Notes: a model not told the origin generated them from the sequence alone. 64,000 nt of DNA from Sphingobium ummariense RL-3 (GCF_000447205.1 NZ_AUWY01000100.1:18428-82427), one strand, 5' to 3'; counted from the first letter of the stretch, positions 45,224 to 53,465 are shown. Numbers and translations are program-made.

Positions 45224-45514
45224 CTAGATCACCCCCGCATTTTGACGGTGCGTTGCCTTGGGCTTTCGGCTAACAGCGTGGGTGACGAGTTTTTTGTAAT
45301 AGTGGGTGGACACGCGATGCAGAGGGATATTCAGTTCATCCGCGATTGCCTGCGCCGTAACCAGCCACGGCGTATCGAAGTTGATGACGCGAGAGACCGA
45401 ACCGACTTGCAGGCCTTTTTCCAGTTCGAACCGCTTCATTGTGCGGTAGCGCATGCGAATGCGCGCCTTAATTTCTTCCGGGTGAACGGGGCCGTCCATA
45501 GGCTGATGGATCAT
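45224..45514 (-). CDS. Ner-like winged helix-turn-helix regulator
   Basis: A 96-residue protein from ATG 45514, with GGAGAA seven bases upstream; a longer frame to 45544 would run into the operator. It reads HPEEIKARIRMRYRTMKRFE and then GSVSRVINFDTPWLVTAQAI, with IPLHRVSTHYY, the Ner/SfsB pattern. Ner shuts down early and repressor promoters in Mu. Divergent from the repressor gene with an operator between. Confidence 0.8.
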   Translation of the reverse strand: MIHQPMDGPVHPEEIKARIRMRYRTMKRFELEKGLQVGSVSRVINFDTPWLVTAQAIADELNIPLHRVSTHYYKKLVTHAVSRKPKATHRQNAGVI

Positions 45515-45524
45515 CACGCTTTCT

Positions 45525-45575
45525 CCATAACAAGTCGATAACATCGCGATTTGTTATGGAATTGTCAAACGACAA
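45525..45575. promoter_or_regulatory. Operator region between the Ner-like and repressor genes
   Basis: CCATAACAA at 45525-45533 and TTGTTATGG at 45551-45559 form a perfect 9-bp inverted repeat with 17 bases between. A second inverted repeat, TTGTC-AAAC-GACAA, lies at 45562-45575. Both overlap the repressor start and the expected Ner promoter, as expected for auto-regulated early control. Two different dyads suggest two regulators. Confidence 0.75.
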
Positions 45576-46095
45576 TGATCGGTTAGCGGCAATTGACGCC
45601 GAAATCCTGAGTATGCGCGAAAGCGTGGGAGCGAAAAGCGAGAGCCAACTCGCTGAAATGATTGGAGTTAGCCAAGCCTCGATTAGCCAGTGGCGGAGGC
45701 GTGGTAAAATTCCCGAGAAGGCCCGGCGTCGTGTCGAGAGCTACCGGACGCTGGGCCGCGATCGGCTTGCGGCAAAGGATCGGGCCGAAGCACTCGGACC
45801 GCAGCGCATGTTTGAAGGGCGCTGCCTCGCCCTGTTCTTGGCTCCGTCGCGCGATGCGATCGAAACCAGGCGCATCGCTCTGCCGCACTACGAAGCGCAA
45901 TGGCGCGAATATGCAACGATCTTTGAGCGCATATGCCTCGCCTGCGCGGAGGAAGTCGCGGAAAGGCAAGAGAAAATAGGCGGCACCGTTGGCGAGGCGA
46001 TGGCTGATTTGACAAGGGACGATCCAGCCGACCTACTTGCCCGCGTGATGGACCGGGCGCGCGCTCCTTTGAAAGAAAAGCTTTATCAGGGATGA
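45556..46095 (+). CDS. Phage repressor (CI-type helix-turn-helix)
   Basis: A 179-residue protein on the opposite strand to the other phage genes. The helix-turn-helix is SESQLAEMIGVSQASISQWRRRGKIPEKA near residues 28-56. The rest is helical (VAERQEKIGGTVGEAMADLTR) with no peptidase motif. ATG 45556 lies inside the operator half-site and has no Shine-Dalgarno, so the message may be leaderless. The likely keeper of lysogeny. Confidence 0.78.
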   Translation: MELSNDNDRLAAIDAEILSMRESVGAKSESQLAEMIGVSQASISQWRRRGKIPEKARRRVESYRTLGRDRLAAKDRAEALGPQRMFEGRCLALFLAPSRDAIETRRIALPHYEAQWREYATIFERICLACAEEVAERQEKIGGTVGEAMADLTRDDPADLLARVMDRARAPLKEKLYQG

Positions 46096-46139
46096 CGTAA
46101 TACGGGATACTATCCCTGTTCCATTAGGGGGTTAGGTAG

Positions 46140-46592
46140 ATGAAGCTGTCCAATAGACAATTTTATGTCGTTGCTTCGGTCCTGATATTCCTAATAGTTC
46201 TTGCGATATCTGGGCAAGGCGGCGGCGGTCAGCCGGGCGTTGCTATGGAAAATGGAGCAGCTGCGGCGGAGGCGAAAGAACTGGCGGCAGGCGAAAAACG
46301 GGACGAGGCGCGCGGCTTCCATTGCCTAAGCGATTGGGACGGCTCAAACGGCTCTCTTGTCGAGCAGGTTAAAGAAAATCTGCGGAACCCCAAATCCTTC
46401 GAACATGATGAGACCCGCATATGGCCTGCGCGGCGAACCGGCTACCACCCCGCCCGCATGAAATATCGTGCAGAGAACGGCTTCGGCGGCATGAACGTTG
46501 AACAAGTTATGGCCGCGATAGACCATAAGACTTGCGCGGCCACCATCATAACTAATCCCGACCAAATGAACGATTTACTGCCCAGCATTTAA
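46140..46592 (+). CDS. Exported or membrane-anchored protein, cargo gene of the Mu-like element
   Basis: A 150-residue protein with one N-terminal membrane segment (FYVVASVLIFLIVLAISG, 8-25) and an outside domain with two cysteines (FHCLSDWDGS and DHKTCAATII). Conserved-looking core: VKENLRNPKSFEHDETRIWP and MKYRAENGFGGMNVEQVMAA. It is AT-richer than its neighbours and has GGGGGTTAGGTAG upstream. A single-helix exported protein beside the repressor of a prophage is often a lysogenic conversion or superinfection-exclusion factor; that is inference. Confidence 0.65.
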   Translation: MKLSNRQFYVVASVLIFLIVLAISGQGGGGQPGVAMENGAAAAEAKELAAGEKRDEARGFHCLSDWDGSNGSLVEQVKENLRNPKSFEHDETRIWPARRTGYHPARMKYRAENGFGGMNVEQVMAAIDHKTCAATIITNPDQMNDLLPSI

Positions 46593-47133
46593 GCGACCGC
46601 GTTGGCCTGGTCCCAGGCGCGTTCAGATTGTGGCCCCCCTTGTCGCTCGGAAAATCGGCCCACTTCCCGCCCGCGCGATTCCGCGTTCCTGAGTAGGCGC
46701 TAAGCCTAGTGTCGCGGATTTCCGCCGATTTTCGAAACTGGGACCCTCGCCCGGAACTGGGACCCCAACCGGCCCACTTTCCTTTTGCGATTCGTCGCCG
46801 CGAGAGGGCACGCCGCCCCCGATTTTTCCGCTCTTGAAAGGCCCGAAACGCCCAATTAGAAGGCTTTTAGAAGGTTAGGCCCCGCAAGGCTCTTAAACCC
46901 CCTTAGTGGGCCGCGACTCCAATCGGTCTGGTCCCACCTATGTCAAAACGGCCTGTCACTCTAGACATAGGCAGGCCGCAGGGCACGTAACGGCGGTTTC
47001 GGGGCCGGATAGTAAAAGCCCCCTGTTTTCCGTGGCATCCGTCCCGCGTTATCTCGCATAATGCCGGGTTATCCCGCCCCACCGGCCAACCCAAGGGCCG
47101 TAAAACCCTTCTAAATCCTCGTGTCCCCTTTCA
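46593..47133. other. Regulatory-end terminal region of the Mu-like element, no gene seen
   Basis: 541 bases with no convincing frame. It holds direct repeats of AACTGGGACC (about 46737 and 46756) and CGGCCCACTT. An inverted repeat CCTATGTC/GACATAGG (46937-46944, 46964-46971) is nested with GGCCTG/CAGGCC (46950-46955, 46972-46977). Two direct repeats GTTATCTCGC and GTTATCCCGC (47048 and 47068, 20 bases apart) precede the terminus. These are candidate transposase or enhancer sites. Confidence 0.6.
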
Positions 47134-47138
47134 CTGAG
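47134..47138. repeat. Target-site duplication, right copy (CTGAG)
   Basis: CTGAG follows the terminal CA of the element and matches 35284-35288. Confidence 0.93.
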
Positions 47139-47642
47139 GTGCGACCCAATCCGGCGCATGAGGCACTGGCGGCGCTTGATCGGGCATGGGGCGGCGGGTT
47201 GCTCATCGTGACCCAGAATGTCGACGACCTGCATGAGCGCGCCGGCGCCCGGCGGCTGATCCACATGCATGGCGAGCTGCGTTCCGCGCTCTGTGCCGCC
47301 TGCGGGCGTGCGGAGCCATGGAGCGATCCGCTGCCGCCGGGAACGCCATGCGGCGGTTGCGGCGAGCCAAGGCTGCGACCCGATATCGTGTTCTTCGGCG
47401 AGATGCCCTATCAGATGGAGGCGATCGACGCGTCGCTGCGGCAGGCGGATCTGTTCGTGTCGATCGGGACATCGGGCGCGGTCTATCCGGCTGCCGGCTT
47501 CGTCCAGACGGCGCGGCATTATGGCGCGCGCACCGTCGAGCTCAACCTGGAGCCATCGGCAGGCAGCTTCTATTTCGAGGAAAGCCGGATCGGGCCGGCC
47601 AGCATGTTAGTGCCCGATCTGGTGCGGGAGTTGCTGGGCTAG
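47139..47642 (+). pseudogene. cobB: CobB sirtuin, 3' part, separated from its start by the Mu-like element
   Basis: It starts in frame with the 5' half at VRPNPAHEALAALDRAW and holds the core of the sirtuin: TQNVDDLHERAG, the catalytic His in HMHGEL, zinc ligands C-x2-C (CAACGRAE) and C-x2-C (CGGCGEP), and LRPDIVFFGEMPY. A GTG inside the element at 47121 could start a headless protein but it would lack the NAD-binding half. Sirtuins of this type remove acyl groups from lysines. Confidence 0.95.
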
Positions 47643-47669
47643 GGCCTCCTGTCCGGTGTTCGCACCTGC

Positions 47670-48716
47670 TCAGGATCTCGCCGTGTCGTCCTGCAGCTTG
47701 GGTTCGTCGCGATAGAGCAGCATCACCGATCCGTCCTCGCCATCGACCGCGCGGATCGGCAGGCTGAGTTGAAGGGCCGAGAGGAATTCCTTGCTGTCGG
47801 TGATGCGGAATCGGCCGCCGATGCGCAGGCCCGACACGCGGGTGTCGCCGATCAGGATCGGTGTCCTGCGGTAGCGGTTGAATTCGGCCGTGGCCTGCTC
47901 GATCGTTTCGCCGTCCAGCTCGACCATCTGCTCGCGCCAGGCGGTGCGTTGGCCGATCAGGCGCTGGCTGAGCTGGGTCAGCGCGATGGTGCGCGGCTGG
48001 ATGACCGCGCCGTTCCCCGCGCTCACCCTCTCCTGGCGACGATCGCCGCAATGGACGGTGACGGTGCCTTGGGTGACGGTCAGCTCGACCAAGGCCGGGC
48101 GCATCCGCACGTTGAAGGCGGTTCCCACCGCGCGGATGAGGGCAGAGCGGGCCTCCACGTCGAAGGGCCGGTTCTTGTCATGGGCGATGTCGAAGGACGC
48201 CTCGCCCTTCACCACGCGCACCCGCCGGCCGTTGTCGGTGAAGCGGACCTCCACCTCGCTGTCGCTGTTGAGGTGCAGGGTGGAGCCGTCGCTGAGCGCG
48301 ACATCGCGGATCTCGCCCACGGCGGTCTGATAACGGTCGATGCCGCTGAAGGTCCGCACGGTAACGATGGCGGCGACGATGAAGAGGAGCACGGCCACGC
48401 CGGCGGCGATCATGATGTTGCGGGAAAGGCGGCGCTGCTGCTCTTCGCTGACGATCGCTTCGAGCGGGGGAAGGTTGACCTCGGCGGCAGCGCTCTTCAG
48501 CCGCTCGGCGGCTTCCCATGCGGCCTCGGCGCGGGCGAAGGCCACGGCATGGCGCGGATCAGCCTCGATCCACCGGCACGCTTCTGTTTCGGCTTCGGGG
48601 GTAGGGTCGCTGTTAAGCCTGGCCAGCAGGCGCGCGGCTTCCGCTTCGATCGCGTCCCGGCCCTCGCAGCCCGAATTTGGTCCCGACGCCTGCACGCTCG
48701 AAGTCCGTTTCCTCAC
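47670..48716 (-). CDS. FecR-family anti-sigma/transmembrane regulator
   Basis: A 348-residue protein. N-terminal DUF4880-like domain (ARLLARLNSDPTPEAETEACRW, HAVAFARAEAAWEA), a membrane helix at about 101-121 (NIMIAAGVAVLLFIVAAIV), then the periplasmic FecR domain with VGEIRDVALSDGSTLHLNSDSE and VKGEASFDIAHDKNRPF, VGTAFNVR. It relays a signal from a TonB receptor to the sigma factor. The GTG at 48716 makes it overlap the sigma gene by 104 bases; other starts would cut into the N-terminal domain. No TonB receptor gene lies next to it. Confidence 0.88.
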   Translation of the reverse strand: MRKRTSSVQASGPNSGCEGRDAIEAEAARLLARLNSDPTPEAETEACRWIEADPRHAVAFARAEAAWEAAERLKSAAAEVNLPPLEAIVSEEQQRRLSRNIMIAAGVAVLLFIVAAIVTVRTFSGIDRYQTAVGEIRDVALSDGSTLHLNSDSEVEVRFTDNGRRVRVVKGEASFDIAHDKNRPFDVEARSALIRAVGTAFNVRMRPALVELTVTQGTVTVHCGDRRQERVSAGNGAVIQPRTIALTQLSQRLIGQRTAWREQMVELDGETIEQATAEFNRYRRTPILIGDTRVSGLRIGGRFRITDSKEFLSALQLSLPIRAVDGEDGSVMLLYRDEPKLQDDTARS

Positions 48717-49230
48717 GTTCCGCCCAGGCCCGCATAACTATTGCGATTGCTTTGGCTAGATGTTTTTCAACCGTAGAAACGGACAGCGACATTTCCTCCG
48801 CTATTTCCAGCATCGATTTTTCGTGGATGCGGCGAAGGATGAATACGCGGCGACATTGGGTCGGCAGCGAATCGACGATGCTCTGAACCTGGCGCAACGC
48901 TTCGCGGGCGTGGAGCTGGGCTTCCATGTTGTTTTCGCCCTGCAGCAGTTCCAGGTCGGCGATCGTCTCGAAGCTCACCACTTTGTTGCGGCGCGCGGTA
49001 TCGATCACCAGGTTGCGGGCGATGGTGAAGAGATAGGCCCTGCCGGTGGTGACATTTTCCCAGTTTTCGGTGGCATAGGCGCGGGCGAGCACCTCGGCCA
49101 CCATGTCCTCCAACTCATGGGTGGACGGCAGGATGCGGCGCAGGCGCCCCCGCAGGGCTGCCTCCTGCGGCAATATTACGGTCTTGAACCATTCCAGCTT
49201 GGCGCGAACCCTCTGCACGTCGACCCCCAT
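48613..49230 (-). CDS. FecI-like ECF RNA polymerase sigma factor
   Basis: A 205-residue sigma factor. Region 2: LEDMVAEVLARAYATENWEN and GRAYLFTIARNLVIDTARRN. Region 4: LPTQCRRVFILRRIHEKSMLEIAEEMSLSVSTVEKHL, the DNA-binding helix-turn-helix. The last ~35 residues (after RAWAERE) are an unusual Gly/Arg/Ser tail that exists only because the frame runs on into fecR. It should direct transcription in response to a siderophore or sugar signal. Confidence 0.88.
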   Translation of the reverse strand: MGVDVQRVRAKLEWFKTVILPQEAALRGRLRRILPSTHELEDMVAEVLARAYATENWENVTTGRAYLFTIARNLVIDTARRNKVVSFETIADLELLQGENNMEAQLHAREALRQVQSIVDSLPTQCRRVFILRRIHEKSMLEIAEEMSLSVSTVEKHLAKAIAIVMRAWAEREETDFERAGVGTKFGLRGPGRDRSGSRAPAGQA

Positions 49231-49398
49231 CTCTTGTCAGCCGTGCCTCCCCCGATTTCTTTTATCTGTCATAGTTCAATCATGGATTCGCGGGGCTGTC
49301 CAGCGCGGGAGGCGGCATTATCGGAGCGATCGTCCAAAAAGTTCCCGCCGCAGGTTAATTAATTGTGGATATGTGGCCTGCCGCGCACAGTTGTTGCA

Positions 49399-49590
49399 TC
49401 AGTCGGGCGGCAACTCCACCGGCGCGCTGTCCGGCTGGTCGAAGTCGGGCCCGACAGGGGCGATTTCGGGCGGCTCTCCGGCAGGGCTTTCTTCCGGAGT
49501 CGCAGGAACGGGCGTTTCGGGAGGCGATTGCGGTTCGATGGTGTCGGGGGCGGGAATGCTGTCGGGGCCGGTATCGGGGCGGGTGGCCAT
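49399..49590 (-). CDS. Small proline-rich acidic protein
   Basis: Sixty-three codons from ATG 49590 with a strong AGAGGAGAAA site upstream. The sequence is Pro/Asp/Glu-rich (MATRPDTGPDSIPAPDTIEP and onwards), with no membrane segment, probably disordered. Function unknown. Confidence 0.6.
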   Translation of the reverse strand: MATRPDTGPDSIPAPDTIEPQSPPETPVPATPEESPAGEPPEIAPVGPDFDQPDSAPVELPPD

Positions 49591-49713
49591 GGGTTTCTCC
49601 TCTGCGGGTTGGTGCCAGGGCTTACGCATGGGGAGAGGGCGCAGTTCCCGGCCTTCCACTATCCCTTGCCTCTTATCGCGCTTTTCTCTATGCCGCGCCG
49701 ACCGGCGACCGAT

Positions 49714-49798
49714 GCGGGCGTGGCGAAACTGGTAGACGCGCCAGATTTAGGTTCTGGTATCGCAAGATGTGGGGGTTCGAGTCCCTTCGCCCGCACCA
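49714..49798 (+). tRNA. tRNA-Leu(UAG)
   Basis: An 85-base class II tRNA with encoded CCA. Acceptor GCGGGCG/CGCCCGC, D-arm with GGTAGACGC, anticodon stem CCAGA/TCTGG with loop TTTAGGT (anticodon UAG), a long variable arm and T arm GGGGG TTCGAGT CCCTT. It reads CUA codons. It lies 71 bases upstream of tig. Confidence 0.97.
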
Positions 49799-49868
49799 GT
49801 TGCGCCAGATCCACGGCATCATGCGGCGCCATCCGGATTTCAGCTGAAGAAAGCGTTTGAGAGAAGAG

Positions 49869-51488
49869 ATGCAGACTGTCGAGACGTTGAATGAGGGCCT
49901 GAAGCGCGCCTATACCGTGACCATCACGTCGAAGGACATCGACGCGCGCGTGGAAAAGGAAGTGATGGCCATTGCGCCGCAGGTGCGCATGCCCGGCTTC
50001 CGTCCCGGCAAGGTGCCTGCGAACCTCGTCAAGAAGATGCATGGCGAGGCGCTGCAGCGTGACGCGCTCAACAACTCGATCCAGGAAAGCGTGCAGAAGC
50101 TGATCGCCGACCAGAAGCTGCGTCCCGCGATGCAGCCGTCGGTCGAGCTGGACGAGGGCTTCGAGTTCGGCAAGGACGCCGAGCTCAAGGTCGAGCTGGA
50201 AGTGCTGCCCGAGATCGCCGCCCCCAGCATCGAGGGTCTGAAGCTGGAGCGCCTGACCGTCGAGGTCGCCGACGCGCAGATCGAGGAGGCCGCAGGCCGC
50301 ATCGCGACCCAGCAGGGTGCTCTGGAGGAGCATGGCGAGGGCCACAAGGCGCAGGACGGCGATACGCTGGTCATCGACTTTGTCGGCAAGGTCGATGGCG
50401 AGGCATTCGAGGGCGGTTCGGCGCAGGACATCCGGCTGAAGCTGGGTTCGGGCCAGTTCATCCCGGGCTTCGAGGAGCAGCTGACGGGCGTGGCCAAGGG
50501 CGAGGAAAAGACCATCGAGGTCACTTTCCCCGAGGATTATGGCGCTGAGCATCTGGCCGGCAAGGCCGCGACCTTCGACGTGACCGTCAAGTCGGTGCTC
50601 GACGGCGACAAGCCCAAGCTGGACGACGAGTTCGCCAAGTCGCTCGGCCTGGAAGGGCTGGACCAGCTCAAGGACCTGCTCAAGGGCCAGATCGAGCAGG
50701 AGCATAACGGTCTCACCCGCACCTATATGAAGCGCAAGCTGCTGGACCAGCTGGCCGCTTCGCACGATTTCGACGTCCCGCCGAGCATGGTGGAGGCGGA
50801 ATTCCAGCAGATCTGGGCGCAGCTCCAGCACGAAGCCAGCCACGAGGAAGATCCCGAGGCGGCGCTGAAGGAGATGGAAGCCGAGAAGGAAGACTATCGC
50901 GCCATCGCCGTGCGTCGCGTCCGTCTGGGCCTGCTGCTCTCGGAGATCGGCCAGGCCAACGGCGTCACCGTTTCCGATCAGGAAATGAATCGCCTGATCA
51001 TGCAGGCTGCGCAGCAATATGGTCCGCAGGACCGCGAGCGCTTCGTGCAATATGTGCGGCAGGACCCGATGGCGGCCGCCCAGCTGCGCGCGCCGCTCTA
51101 TGAGGACAAGGTCGTCGACTTCCTGTTCGACAAGGCCGAAGTGACCGACCGCGCGGTGAGCCGCGAGGAACTGGAAGCGGCGATCGAGGCGGACGACAGC
51201 GACCTGAAGCCGCACGTTCACGGCCCCGACTGCGGCCACGATCATCACGATCACGACCATGCCGAAAAGCCCAAGGCGAAGAAGGCTGCCCCCAAGAAGG
51301 CCGCTGCCCCTGCCGAGGAAGCGCCCGTAGCCGAGCCGAAGGCGGAGGAAGCCGCCGAGGCCGCCCCCGCCAAGCCGAAGAAGGCCGCCCCCAAGAAGGC
51401 CGCCGCCGCCGAGGGCGAGGCCGTCGCGGAGAAGAAGCCGGCCGCCAAGAAGGCGCCGGCCAAGAAGGCCGAAGCCAAGGCAGAATAA
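49869..51488 (+). CDS. tig: Trigger factor, ribosome-associated chaperone with extended tail
   Basis: A 539-residue protein. The ribosome-binding loop GFRPGKVP is near residues 43-50; the FKBP-like PPIase domain has GDTLVIDFVGKVDGEAFEGG and GSGQFIPGFEEQL; the C-terminal helical arms run to about 440. Then follows an unusual tail: a His-rich patch (HVHGPDCGHDHHDHDH) and about 80 residues of Lys/Ala/Pro/Glu repeats (PKKAAAPAEEA, AAKKAPAKK). ATG 49869 is preferred to the TTG at 49857. It meets nascent chains at the ribosome exit. Confidence 0.95.
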   Translation: MQTVETLNEGLKRAYTVTITSKDIDARVEKEVMAIAPQVRMPGFRPGKVPANLVKKMHGEALQRDALNNSIQESVQKLIADQKLRPAMQPSVELDEGFEFGKDAELKVELEVLPEIAAPSIEGLKLERLTVEVADAQIEEAAGRIATQQGALEEHGEGHKAQDGDTLVIDFVGKVDGEAFEGGSAQDIRLKLGSGQFIPGFEEQLTGVAKGEEKTIEVTFPEDYGAEHLAGKAATFDVTVKSVLDGDKPKLDDEFAKSLGLEGLDQLKDLLKGQIEQEHNGLTRTYMKRKLLDQLAASHDFDVPPSMVEAEFQQIWAQLQHEASHEEDPEAALKEMEAEKEDYRAIAVRRVRLGLLLSEIGQANGVTVSDQEMNRLIMQAAQQYGPQDRERFVQYVRQDPMAAAQLRAPLYEDKVVDFLFDKAEVTDRAVSREELEAAIEADDSDLKPHVHGPDCGHDHHDHDHAEKPKAKKAAPKKAAAPAEEAPVAEPKAEEAAEAAPAKPKKAAPKKAAAAEGEAVAEKKPAAKKAPAKKAEAKAE

Positions 51489-51512
51489 TCAGGCCTCGTG
51501 CCGACAGGAAAA

Positions 51513-51545
51513 CGCCCGCCTTCCCCGGAAGTGCGGGCGCTTTTC
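51513..51545 (+). terminator. Rho-independent terminator of tig
   Basis: CGCCCGC and GCGGGCG pair around TTCCCCGGAAGT, followed by CTTTTC. Confidence 0.85.
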
Positions 51546-51629
51546 ATTTCCGGGCCGCCATGGCAGACGGAATCTTAATCATGATGGTCCATGCCGGCAT
51601 GGCGGAAGGGCTGAGGGGTAGTGGATCGG

Positions 51630-52607
51630 ATGAAGGAATTTCCGGCGGTCGGAAGCGGGGAGGGCCTGGCGTCGCCCCGCATCGCGGTGATCCTGCCCTG
51701 CTATAACGAGGCAGGGGCGATCGTTCAGACGGTGGAGGATTTCCGCCGCGCGCTGCCCGACGCAGACATCTATGTCTTCGACAACAACAGCTCCGACGGC
51801 AGCGGCGCTTTGGCGGCGGCCGCCGGCGCGATCGTCCGGCGGGTCTATCAACAGGGCAAGGGCCATGTCGTGCGGCGCATGTTCGCCGACGTCGACGCCG
51901 ACATCTATGTAATGGCGGACGGCGACGCGACCTATGAGGCCGCTGCGGCTCCGCGCATGGTGGCGGCGATGCTGGAGGACAATCTGGACATGGTCGTCGG
52001 CGCGCGCCGCAGTGAGGTGGAGGAAGCCTATCGCCGCGGCCATCGCTTCGGCAACTGGGCACTCACCGGCCTGCTGAAGCGGCTGTTCGGCCGCAGCTTC
52101 ACCGACATATTGTCGGGCTATCGCATCTTTTCCCGTCGTTTCGTCAAGAGCTTCCCGGTCCTGTCCGCGGGCTTCGAGATCGAGACCGAGATCAGCGTCC
52201 ATGCGCTGGAACTGGCCATGCCCGTGGCGGAGGTCGTCACCGCCTATGGCGCCCGTCCGGAAGGATCGGTCAGCAAGCTCAGCACCTATCGCGATGGCTG
52301 GCGCATCCTGCGCACGATCATCACGCTTTACCGCATCGAGCGGCCGGTGCTGTTCTTCGGCATCATCGCGGCCGTGCTGGCGATCGCGGCCCTGATCCTG
52401 GCGGCGCCGCTGATCGTCACCTATGCGCAGACGGGCTTGGTCCCGCGCTTCCCGACGGCGATCCTGGTCACCGGGCTGATGATCCTGGCCACCTTGTCCG
52501 CGATGTGCGGCCTGATTCTCGACACGGTGGTGCGCGGCCGGCGCGAGGTGCGCCGGCTTGCCTATCTCGCCTTCCGGGCACCCGGCGACCACGCACGCCG
52601 CGACTGA
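51630..52607 (+). CDS. Glycosyltransferase family 2, polyprenol-phosphate type (DPM1/ArnC-like)
   Basis: A 325-residue protein from ATG 51630; an in-frame GTG at 51621 is possible. GT-A domain: IAVILPCYNEAGAIVQTVEDF near 18-38, VFDNNSSDGSG, MADGDATYE (DXD) and FTDILSGYRIFSRRFVKSFP. Two membrane helices close it (about 225-250 and 263-290). It would load a sugar onto undecaprenyl phosphate. It follows a terminator, so it has its own promoter. Confidence 0.82.
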   Translation: MKEFPAVGSGEGLASPRIAVILPCYNEAGAIVQTVEDFRRALPDADIYVFDNNSSDGSGALAAAAGAIVRRVYQQGKGHVVRRMFADVDADIYVMADGDATYEAAAAPRMVAAMLEDNLDMVVGARRSEVEEAYRRGHRFGNWALTGLLKRLFGRSFTDILSGYRIFSRRFVKSFPVLSAGFEIETEISVHALELAMPVAEVVTAYGARPEGSVSKLSTYRDGWRILRTIITLYRIERPVLFFGIIAAVLAIAALILAAPLIVTYAQTGLVPRFPTAILVTGLMILATLSAMCGLILDTVVRGRREVRRLAYLAFRAPGDHARRD

Positions 52608-52696
52608 AGCCCGAGCGGCGCCCAAGCCCCCTTGAACCGTCCGCCTTTTGTGCCGATGTAGGGCCTGGGCAAAAGCAACCACCCTGAAAGAGCACA

Positions 52697-53332
52697 ATGA
52701 CCGATATCATGTCCGATCCCATGGCCGCGTTGGTCCCCATCGTCATCGAACAGTCGAATCGCGGCGAGCGCAGCTTCGACATCTTTTCGCGCCTGCTGCG
52801 GGAGCGGATCATTTTCGTCACCGGTCAGGTCGAGGACCATATGGCCTCGCTGATCGTCGCCCAGCTCCTGTTCCTCGAATCGGAAAATCCGAAGAAGGAT
52901 ATCTGGATGTACATCAACTCGCCCGGCGGCGTGGTGACGTCCGGCATGGCGATCCACGATACGATGAAATATATCCGGCCGCAGGTCGGCACCGTGTGCA
53001 TCGGCCAGGCCGCGTCGATGGGCAGCTTCCTGCTCGCGGCGGGCGAGCCGGGCAAGCGAATCGCGCTCAGCAACGCGCGGATCATGATCCACCAGCCGTC
53101 TGGCGGCGCGCAGGGCATGGCTTCGGACATCGAGATCCAGGCAAAGGAAATCCTGCGCATCCGGCAGCGGCTGAACGGCCTCTACGCGACCTATACCGGC
53201 AAGCCGCTGGAGGAGATCGAGCGGGCGATGGACCGCGACACCTTCCTTGAGGCGGAGGAGGCGAAGGCCTTCGGCCTGGTCGACGAAGTGTTCGACCGGC
53301 GGCCCGCGCTCGCGGAGACAACCGAGGGCTAA
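52697..53332 (+). CDS. clpP: ATP-dependent Clp protease proteolytic subunit
   Basis: A 211-residue serine peptidase. Catalytic Ser in [11 protein letters not shown] near residue 106, His in [10 protein letters not shown] near 131, and Asp further on in MDRDTF. It forms the 14-mer chamber of ClpXP. AAAGAGCACA is the likely ribosome site. clpX follows after about 130 bases on the same strand. Confidence 0.97.
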   Translation: MTDIMSDPMAALVPIVIEQSNRGERSFDIFSRLLRERIIFVTGQVEDHMASLIVAQLLFLESENPKKDIWMYINSPGGVVTSGMAIHDTMKYIRPQVGTVCIGQAASMGSFLLAAGEPGKRIALSNARIMIHQPSGGAQGMASDIEIQAKEILRIRQRLNGLYATYTGKPLEEIERAMDRDTFLEAEEAKAFGLVDEVFDRRPALAETTEG

Positions 53333-53465
53333 AGGCTATCTTTACCGCGGCGCGCCACTTCTCCCCTTGTGAAACCGGCGCGCCACGGGTTAGGATGACC
53401 ATTGGTCCAGAATGTCCCTCGCCCAAACCGGCATATTGCCGGCGGCAGGGCAGAAAGAATGGCGA

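Larger units (their letters stand above)
35289..47133 (-). mobile_element. Mu-like transposable prophage, internally reduced, inserted in cobB
   Basis: An 11,845-bp element. It starts TGAAGCGCGACAAAAG and its other end, read inward on the minus strand, starts TGAAAGGGGACACGAG; over the first 23 bases the two ends match at 16. It is flanked by CTGAG duplications. The regulatory end (repressor, Ner-like) is on the right and late genes are read on the minus strand towards the left. Recognisable phage parts: repressor, Ner, antirepressor-like protein, Mor-like activators, protein I, tail chaperones, tape measure. MuA/MuB, terminase, portal, F-like head protein, major capsid, sheath, baseplate and fibre genes are not present. 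Confidence 0.93.

Noticed and set aside
47121..47642. Independent sirtuin gene starting at the GTG in the element end
   Set aside because: It would lack the NAD-binding N-terminal half, which is found intact at 35094-35288.
49659..51260. Open frame of 533 codons on the minus strand
   Set aside because: Shadow of trigger factor; it also runs through tRNA-Leu.
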